Of a stretch of DNA of 64,000 bases, positions 57,783-64,000 are shown one piece after another; the first letter of the stretch is position 1; every line of letters begins with the position of its first letter. A model generated the notes under the pieces. The model saw only the letters and a program-made list of their open reading frames with translations. It did no database searches and was not told where the DNA came from. Source of the DNA: Hymenoscyphus infarciens (lineage: Eukaryota; Ascomycota; Leotiomycetes; Helotiales; Helotiaceae); contig LLCB01000006.1 of NCBI GenBank assembly GCA_001414345.1, positions 1 through 64,000 on the forward strand. Reading direction: 5' to 3'. The position numbers were made by a program, and so were the translations under genes.

Positions 57783-58395
57783 CGGTAATTGACATAAATG
57801 CCACCTTTTTAATTAATAAAGACAGAAATGCCACTCTTATACCATTCATTTATTTAGTAGTGATTTTACTACTAAAATAATGAATTAGGAATAGTGGCAT
57901 TTATGTCTAAAATAGGTAGCACTTCTGTTAGTAGAAGTATTTTAATAATTCATACATTTATATATACTAATACACTAAAAAATCAATAAATCAAATAAAT
58001 CTACCTATATTATATATACTTTAAGGGTATTAATACACATATTTTAGTGTTGTTTTTAAGAATGTCTTTACTTAGAGAAGGTCTATATATGCTCAGTCAC
58101 TATTCACTATTTTAGGCGGGGATTCACCTAAAAAGAGTAAATAGTAACTAATAGATATACTACTATTTTACTAACATGAATACACTATTTTATTCCTAAC
58201 AGAAATACCACCCATTTCAGACACAAATGCCACTATTTTACTTATATCAAATAAATGACAAATACACCAAAAAACGTACTAGAAGCACATAAAATAAATG
58301 AATAGTATAAGAGTAGCATTTCTGTCAGAAATAAATTAATTAGGTGGCATTTCTGTCTTTATTAATTAAAAAAGTGGCATTTGTGTCAATTACCG
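57783..58395. mobile_element. Long-TIR MITE (CGGTAATT family), copy 2, 613 bp
   Basis: Outer ends are CGGTAATTGACATAAATGCC against CGGTAATTGACACAAATGCC (inverted), and similarity continues with CTTTTTTAATTAATAAAGACAG. A perfect 9-bp target duplication TTAATTTAT flanks it (57774-57782 and 58396-58404). The interior carries at least eight copies, in both orientations, of a RACANAAATGCCAC motif. No coding potential. It lies 138 bp downstream of the stop codon of the transporter gene at 58534. Confidence 0.9.
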
Positions 58396-58533
58396 TTAAT
58401 TTATGTTCTTAATTGATAAATACATTAACTATCTATTTATATTTTCTGACATTTAGTCTCCAATACAGTCATCATCTGTCTTCTTCTAGTCAGTTTTCCA
58501 ATTTTCGAGTTTACATACCTTCTTTCATCCACT

Positions 58534-60528
58534 CTACATCTTATGCAACAACTTCGAACTCCTCACTAACCTGGACGCAACCAAAAACCCAGATCCTATA
58601 GCTAAAGCCAAACCCGCAAAGACCTGGGTATAAACATAACTTCCACCCCCTCGCACCACCAAAGCACCAGCAATCGGCGGCCCACCCAAAACAGCAAAAC
58701 TCACAACCGTAAAAACTTGTCCTATCCTCGTCCCAGCTTTTCTCAAATCGGGAGTTAAACTAGTCAATGTCGCTGGGAAAAGACCTTGTACCATACTACT
58801 GGATATTCCATACACGATAGCCCATGCGTATAAACCTCCTCGGTCTGTAACAGCGATCCAACAAAATGATAGGAGCGAAGAGACGACTGCAGAAGGGATA
58901 AGGGTGTTGAGGGGACCAAAATATCTGTCCGCGAGGTAGTTGGGGATGATTCGACCGATGACTCCGACTGCGTTGAGAACCACGAGGAGGTTTATCGATT
59001 CCGAGTAGGGGACTCCAATAATAGAGCGAGCGAAGGATCCGATATAGTAGAATGCTATGTAAACTCCTAGGAATGTCTATTGGCAGCGTTAGTCCTCGTG
59101 CCTGATAGATACCTAGGTTAGGGCTTCAACAAAGGGGAACTTACGAAAAATATCCCAGCCGCAAACAAAAGATAGGGCCAATCGCTCAAACTATCTCTAT
59201 CAATAAACGCCCGATTCTTCCTTGGTCTCGTCCTAATCCGCAACCCAAAATTGGCGGCCCCAAGACATACGAATTGGATCAAGCCTAATGCTCTTATTGT
59301 CCATGCAAAGCCAATTTTTGGTAATAACTGCTGGACCATGAGGGGAAAAACGATACCACCAGTTGAAGAGCCGGCTGCAGCTAGGCCGATTGCTAGAGCA
59401 CGGTTTGTGGAGAAGTATGTTGAGACCATGGCTACAGTGGGAGTAAAGAGCATGCTATTTCCGATTCCTATGCAGACTCCTTGTGAGAGGAAGAGTTGTG
59501 TGTAGGTTTTGGATAGGGAGGTCATGAACATGCCTAGGAGGGCGAGGACTGTTTGAGAGTTAGAGACGAATTGTCCAGTGAGTTTTTGGGATGTCCCGAA
59601 AGGGGCAGATGGTTTAGCAAATGGGAATTTTTTTGATGTTGCTTACTAGTTCCAGTGAAGAAAACAGGACGGAAGAAGCCAGCGTCTGTCAAACGACCAG
59701 AGAAGGTTCCTATGAAGAAAAGAAGAAAAACTGTTTAGGTAATTTGTCAGCTCTTTTTCTTCCTTTGACTACAGTGATTGGAGGAGAGATGCCAATTGGC
59801 TGCTGGTCCTTGAATATGTATGGAAAGGAGTTGAGGTCTGGGTGAAGCGAACCTTGAACCGAACCAACCCATGCTATATCTGAAGGAGGGCGATTTAATG
59901 CCGTAACATAATATGTCTGAAAGACGCCAAATGAATTTACAAAACCCCTGTTTTGGTTGTTAGTTCAAGTCATTGTAAAGGGCGGGATTGAGAAGTGACA
60001 TACCATGTATTCATAATCACCAGATGGGCAAAGAAAACTATGCATTGATTCAAATTAGCACCTTTACAAGAATACCACAAGTTAATAGCAACATGAAAAT
60101 AGATAATGCTTCTGTATCATGGAATAGAAGGAGTGACGAAACTTTCTTTCCATTTTGAGCTTCGAAAACCAAAGATGCACTTCGTGGGTCTCGGCTTCAC
60201 TCTCTTCCACCCCGCAGAGCCTCCAGACATAAAACAACAAGCTAATCAAAAACCACACACCAATTAACCAAGCGGCATAACCACCATCAGGAGGAGGTCC
60301 ATCTTGTACACTCCTCGTAGTCATCTTCGTAAGAATCTTCTCCACAACCCCACCATCATTGTTCTTCTCGGGGTTGGAAGCTACCGTATGTGGAATGGCT
60401 TCAATGTCGCCATTATCCCCAGCTTCGGAAGTGGATGACGAATGAAGAGAGTGGATAGACAACTCCCCCTTCTCCAGGGTTTCTTCCGACGAAGCAACGG
60501 TCGGGGGACTAGGATTCGAGGACGACAT
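58534..60528 (-). CDS. MFS transporter, fungal monocarboxylate-transporter-like (SLC16/MCT family)
   Basis: Exons (5' to 3') 60528-60261, 60037-60004, 59947-59853, 59730-59647, 59548-59145 and 59076-58534 give 475 residues in consistent phase. A cytosolic Ser/Glu-rich N-terminus (1-75) is followed by DGPPPDGGYAAWLI, the MCT signature at the start of TM1. Next are NTWGFVNSFGVFQTYYVTALNRPPSDI, GTFSGRLTDAGFFRP (loop after TM2), and further helices to GGPPIAGALVVRGGG and a basic C-terminus (VASRLVRSSKLLHKM). About 12 TM segments are expected. Fungal relatives include yeast Mch-type proteins, whose substrates vary (Mch5 carries riboflavin), so the substrate cannot be assigned. Exon 2 is only 34 nt. 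Confidence 0.92.
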
Positions 60529-61327
60529 TTTGTATAGGCGGAAAAACTTTGTGTGAGATTTTGGAGTTTCTTTTCAACACTTAAAATTCTACAATTGAGG
60601 TTGAGAAGTCATTAATGACTCTTCTTTTTGAAGTGGAAAGGTTGAGGTTATGGGACTTGCGGGTGGCGCATTTTTTGTATGGGGAACCCACCCTTGATGG
60701 TTAAACAAAGTGGGGTAGAAAAGATGCCTAGAAACGTTTTTAGTCCAAGAGAGAACGAGAGAACGACTAGTGGCATTTAGCTACAAACTAGAGCTTTTGG
60801 CGCTGAGGAAAGTGATGCCACAACATCGAATAAAGTTTTCTCACCACAAATAAGAGAGCAAACGTAAGCATAATAGAGAGGGAATAACGGGAATAACGGG
60901 AATAACTCCATCGACAAAAATTATAGCTTCCTATCCTAGTACAAATCCTCTTCAACGACTGGTAAACCAGCTTCACAAGCTCCATCGCGGCTCTTAAATC
61001 CCGCCTTGGCATTGATTAAGGGCGTGGATTGACTCCATTAAAAAGCCCAAATGAAGCTAAGGGCGCAACGTGTATCCACATTGATCACTTTCCTGGCTTA
61101 GTAATCAATTCTCTTCGATATATCAATCTGGGATGTTGTCAACTGTTGTGTGAGGAAGAGAAGAAGCCTCATGATCAATGAAGTATGAGGTTGTGTGGAA
61201 ACTTCAGGGGGCCTTGGTTGGTGCCGTTTTGCCGAGAATGGTGCAGGCCGATATCGGCGTGAGGATGGTTGTAAGTAAATCTTTGTGACTTAAGCAAATC
61301 TCGAAACCATGAAAGGGGTACAAAGCT
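60529..61327. other. Intergenic upstream of the transporter
   Basis: It contains the transporter promoter. A short tandem GGGAATAAC (three units) is at about 60881-60908. The frame at 60788-61012 (-) has no support. Confidence 0.4.
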
Positions 61328-62501
61328 AGGGATGCGAAGACTCAACACCTGTACGCGGTGTATCCTACGAACCTCTAGCAGTTCTATTTCGCCTCTAGAA
61401 CTGTCTATAGAGCTAAGTTTGAGTTAAAAAGGCGACGTAGCGATACCCCTTTTTATAACCGTTAGAGTTTTTAGCCTCTCGACCTTCTACAAAGAAGCCA
61501 CGTTATATATAGTAATATACTAGATATAGACGAAAAAGACCTATATAGCTTATTTACTTAATAGTAGTATCTATAGACTACTAAAACAAACTAATTAAGA
61601 AAGCCTCTAAAGTCGATTCTATATATCCGCTAACACTAGAGGACTTCTACTCTAGATATACTACGAAATTATATATAACTCTAAGAAGGCAAGGGCTATA
61701 TACCGACCTAAGATTAGAGGTAATACCTATAATAGTTATTCTATATAGTTAGCATATACTATATTTAAGTTAAGAGAATTACTAGAAGGGGTAAAGGACC
61801 CCTAGCGACGGTGATAGAGTAATTAGGAGAGGCTTAGGTAGCATAAACAGGAGTATAAATATAGAGGGGTTTTTATAACTAGATAATAGACTCTCTACTA
61901 TTTATATTAGGATATTTGAAGTATATTTAATAGTGCTTTAATAAAGCAGCGAAATACCTCTTAAGAGGTATAAGACCGTAGAGTAGGGAACCAATTCTCT
62001 AGTTAGTTATAGAGAACCGATTCTCTACTATTTATATTAGTAGATATTTAAAGCATGTTTAGCAGCTCTTAGATAAAGTAGTAAAATACCTCTTAAGAGG
62101 TATAGGACTGTAGAGTAGAGGGAATAGAAGATAGAACTGGGAAACTTAGGTTAGGGATATGTTAGAGGATAGTTCTATATAAGACAGTATACTAGAAGAC
62201 GATTATTATTAGTCTTATATAAGGGAGAGCTAACTAAGCCCTTTTTATAAGGGCTATTATAAAGTACTAAATCGGTTATCTATAAGAACAACTAAAAACA
62301 TTAAATTCGAATCGGAACGGAGAGAATAGAAAGAGATACTAAGCTATTGCTAGGATATAAAGCTAGGAGCGTAGAGGTATATATATATAGCAGGCCTAGC
62401 AATAGGCACTCTAAGGAGTGTGTAAGCTACTTTTAGATAAAACCTTATAAATAGTACGTCTACATAGCGCCGGCTTTAGGTAGCTAAAAAGACTATTTGA
62501 A

Positions 62502-62538
<37 letters not shown>
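61328..62538 (+). mobile_element. Non-LTR retroposon (truncated LINE or SINE-like) with poly-A tail
   Basis: A 13-bp target duplication GGGGTACAAAGCT lies at 61315-61327 and 62539-62551, and a run of 34 A (62505-62538) ends directly at the right copy. Poly-A followed by the target duplication defines retroposition by target-primed reverse transcription, with the element on the plus strand. The 1.2-kb body is AT-rich with many stops, as after RIP, and contains a tandem of about 129 bp (61890-62000 and 62019-62125). I could not recognise reverse transcriptase motifs or pol III A/B boxes, so the class (5'-truncated LINE, SINE or processed copy) is open. Confidence 0.85.
61890..62125. repeat. Tandem of about 129-bp unit in the retroposon
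   Basis: Both units begin TTCTCTACTATTTATATTAG or nearly so and include ATACCTCTTAAGAGGTATA (palindromic) and AGARTAG. They differ at about 20 positions. Confidence 0.75.
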
Positions 62539-62541
<3 letters not shown>

Positions 62542-62551
62542 GTACAAAGCT

Positions 62552-62642
62552 CTGTTGCATCTAGATTGGATCAACGTGGAGGTAAGAACACAAAACACAA
62601 AATAGCCGACTTTGCCTTTTTTCAGTGGTCACCTCAGCGAAG
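62552..62642. other. Short 3' flank of the oxidoreductase gene
   Basis: About 90 bp between the retroposon insertion site and the stop codon of the oxidoreductase, probably its 3' UTR. Confidence 0.4.
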
Positions 62643-64000
62643 CTACCTCCTACACAACCTTCCAGTCTGCAGAGTTAACCAATCCAATTGATCACTAACA
62701 AACCAATCCTCACTCCCCACAGCAGTCGGAGCCCAAAACAAATCCCAAGGATCAACCTCCTTCTTAATCGCTAACAACCTCTCGTAATTCGCTCCCCAAA
62801 ATGCTTGTCCAAAATTCAAATCCATAACATCCCCCTCGTTAAGATACCCACCCGCACCAGGAGTAATCTCAATAAGACTCTTCATCCAACTCTTCGTAAG
62901 TTTCTTATTCAACACCTCCAAAGCATCTCCATTATCTTCTGGCCAGAAATTGCCAACAATCAAAAACATCAAGGTCTCTCTCCACGCAGGATTTACTGCA
63001 CTATCAGGTATCCCTTCCGGTGCAGCTCCATTGACATTATACTGCACGAAAGCGCTTCCATCTTCAACCACACTCTTGATGGTTTCCATGGTCTGTTCCA
63101 ACAACGCCTCATCCTCCCAATTCCTCTTTGGCATTAACCTAGAAGCCGTCCTCCAATTTGAGATCCCCACCGTTCCATGAGGGAAATGATTCTTCCAGGC
63201 CTCATAGAAATTATCGTACTCGAAAAACGTCGGTTCAACCACAAATCCAATCCCCTCCCACTCCTTGAACAACGGGGCGGTCATATTTTTGAACTCCTCA
63301 AGTCCCATCTCCGGAACGAGCCAAGGAAGCATACTCCAACCATACCCAATTTTCGGATCCAGATTCCGCCCGAATAGAGATTGATACCCGTAACTTCCAG
63401 CAGCAGCATACTTCGGATACTTCCTCCAGTACGCAAAAATAGCTTTCCACAACAGCTCTGTCGATACACCGGTATCATTCCCCGACTCTACATACCAAGT
63501 AACCCCCGAGACAACCATCTTTGGATGTACCTTGACAACCATACTAGTAACCACACCCCAGGTCGCTCCTCCACCACCTCTTATCGCCCAAAATAAATCT
63601 GGGTGATGAGTCTCATCAACAGTAAGAAATTTCCCATCCGGAGTAACGAGATTAACACTCAAAACCTGGTCGCTCGCCATTCCAAACTTCGAAATCAGGG
63701 GATTATGTCCACCCCCAGCAAGATAACCACCTGTAACACCAACACCTTTACACTCGCCCCCTTGAGCAGTAACACCATGCTTATCGGCTGCTTCATACAT
63801 CTCGCCTACATTAACGCCGGCACCCATTCTAAATACCGGTCCCTCATACGATTCCGTTTTATAACTTTCTATAAATTCGATGGATTTGAAATTATGCGTC
63901 CAAATAGATAAAGCACCTGCTCCTGTCGATTTCCCTAGGAAATCATGACCGGTATTTTTCACCACCAGTCGGATACCGGTGTTGCGGGCAAAGTTTATTG
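62643..64000 (-). CDS. FAD-linked oxidoreductase, BBE (berberine bridge enzyme) type, partial 5'
   Basis: The frame enters from the window edge (INFARNTGIRLVVKNTGHDF...) and ends at 62643, with about 451 residues visible; the N-terminus with any signal peptide lies beyond 64000. The PCMH-type FAD-binding domain shows NTGHDFLGKS, whose His matches the 8-alpha-linked His of this family, and GGECKGVGVTGGYLAGGGH, whose Cys matches the 6-S-linked Cys, so bicovalent FAD is likely. It continues with KFGMASDQVLSV and DLFWAIRGGGGATWGVV. The BBE C-terminal domain has YWGANYERLLAIKKEVDPWDLF in short form FWGANYERLLAIKKEVDP. Substrates vary widely (sugars, alcohols, secondary metabolites), so the reaction cannot be assigned. 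No intron is seen in this part. Confidence 0.92.
   Translation of the reverse strand, partial: INFARNTGIRLVVKNTGHDFLGKSTGAGALSIWTHNFKSIEFIESYKTESYEGPVFRMGAGVNVGEMYEAADKHGVTAQGGECKGVGVTGGYLAGGGHNPLISKFGMASDQVLSVNLVTPDGKFLTVDETHHPDLFWAIRGGGGATWGVVTSMVVKVHPKMVVSGVTWYVESGNDTGVSTELLWKAIFAYWRKYPKYAAAGSYGYQSLFGRNLDPKIGYGWSMLPWLVPEMGLEEFKNMTAPLFKEWEGIGFVVEPTFFEYDNFYEAWKNHFPHGTVGISNWRTASRLMPKRNWEDEALLEQTMETIKSVVEDGSAFVQYNVNGAAPEGIPDSAVNPAWRETLMFLIVGNFWPEDNGDALEVLNKKLTKSWMKSLIEITPGAGGYLNEGDVMDLNFGQAFWGANYERLLAIKKEVDPWDLFWAPTAVGSEDWFVSDQLDWLTLQTGRLCRR

Noticed and set aside
60788..61012. 74-codon minus-strand frame
   Set aside because: Short, no domain, lies in the transporter's upstream region; not supportable.

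Overview
This window comes from a filamentous ascomycete (Pezizomycotina), possibly Leotiomycetes; the class is a guess. The evidence is short introns (about 50 to 200 nt) with GTAAGT/GTATGT donors and CTAAC-like branch points, a divergent H2A/H2B pair, and typical fungal genes (ATG4, KGD2, a Zn2Cys6 factor, a fungal MCT-type transporter). Two long, very AT-rich blocks carry the signature of repeat-induced point mutation (RIP): repeats, TpA-rich sequence, and former Gln/Trp codons turned into stops. I could run no searches, so all family names rest on motifs read by eye.

Layout. (1) 1-20.24 kb: a mosaic of RIP-mutated repeats. Five module types (called R, N, M, P and T here) recur in both orientations around three Ty1/copia remnants (minus about 2.1-5.3, plus about 9.5-12.0, minus about 16.5-18.35 kb). 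A TIR element sits at 7.3-8.25 kb, and one far less mutated M copy lies at 12.67-13.45 kb. (2) 20.69-22.03 kb: one three-exon gene of unknown function, isolated between AT-rich blocks. (3) 22.1-28.9 kb: a second AT-rich block with no intact gene. (4) 29.1-40.8 kb: a dense housekeeping cluster of KGD2 (-), an NDUFB9-like complex I subunit (+), H2A (-), H2B (+), an SQS1-like R3H/G-patch protein (-) and ATG4 (+). KGD2/NDUFB9, H2A/H2B and SQS1/ATG4 are each divergent pairs. (5) 40.8-46 kb: mostly non-coding, with two TIR elements and a broken small secreted-protein gene. (6) 46.7-48.6 kb: a three-exon proline-rich protein gene preceded by a long upstream ORF. (7) 49.4-52.1 kb: a 776-residue Zn2Cys6 transcription factor (-), followed by 4.1 kb without a convincing gene. 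(8) 56.2-60.5 kb: a small membrane protein, a TIR element and a six-exon MCT-like transporter. (9) 61.3-62.54 kb: a retroposon with a poly-A tail and target-site duplication. (10) 62.64-64.0 kb: a BBE-type FAD oxidoreductase running off the window edge.

The main discovery-type signals are mobile. Two elements (42651-43257 and 57783-58395) share CGGTAATTGACA termini and each has a perfect 9-bp target-site duplication, which suggests one Mutator-like non-autonomous family. A third (35013-35457) has an 8-bp near-perfect duplication and hAT-like ends. The retroposon at 61328-62538 ends in 34 A and is bracketed by a 13-bp duplication. I found no bacterial-type defence system, CRISPR array or biosynthetic cluster. 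The transporter and the oxidoreductase are neighbours, but nothing in the sequence shows that they share a pathway.
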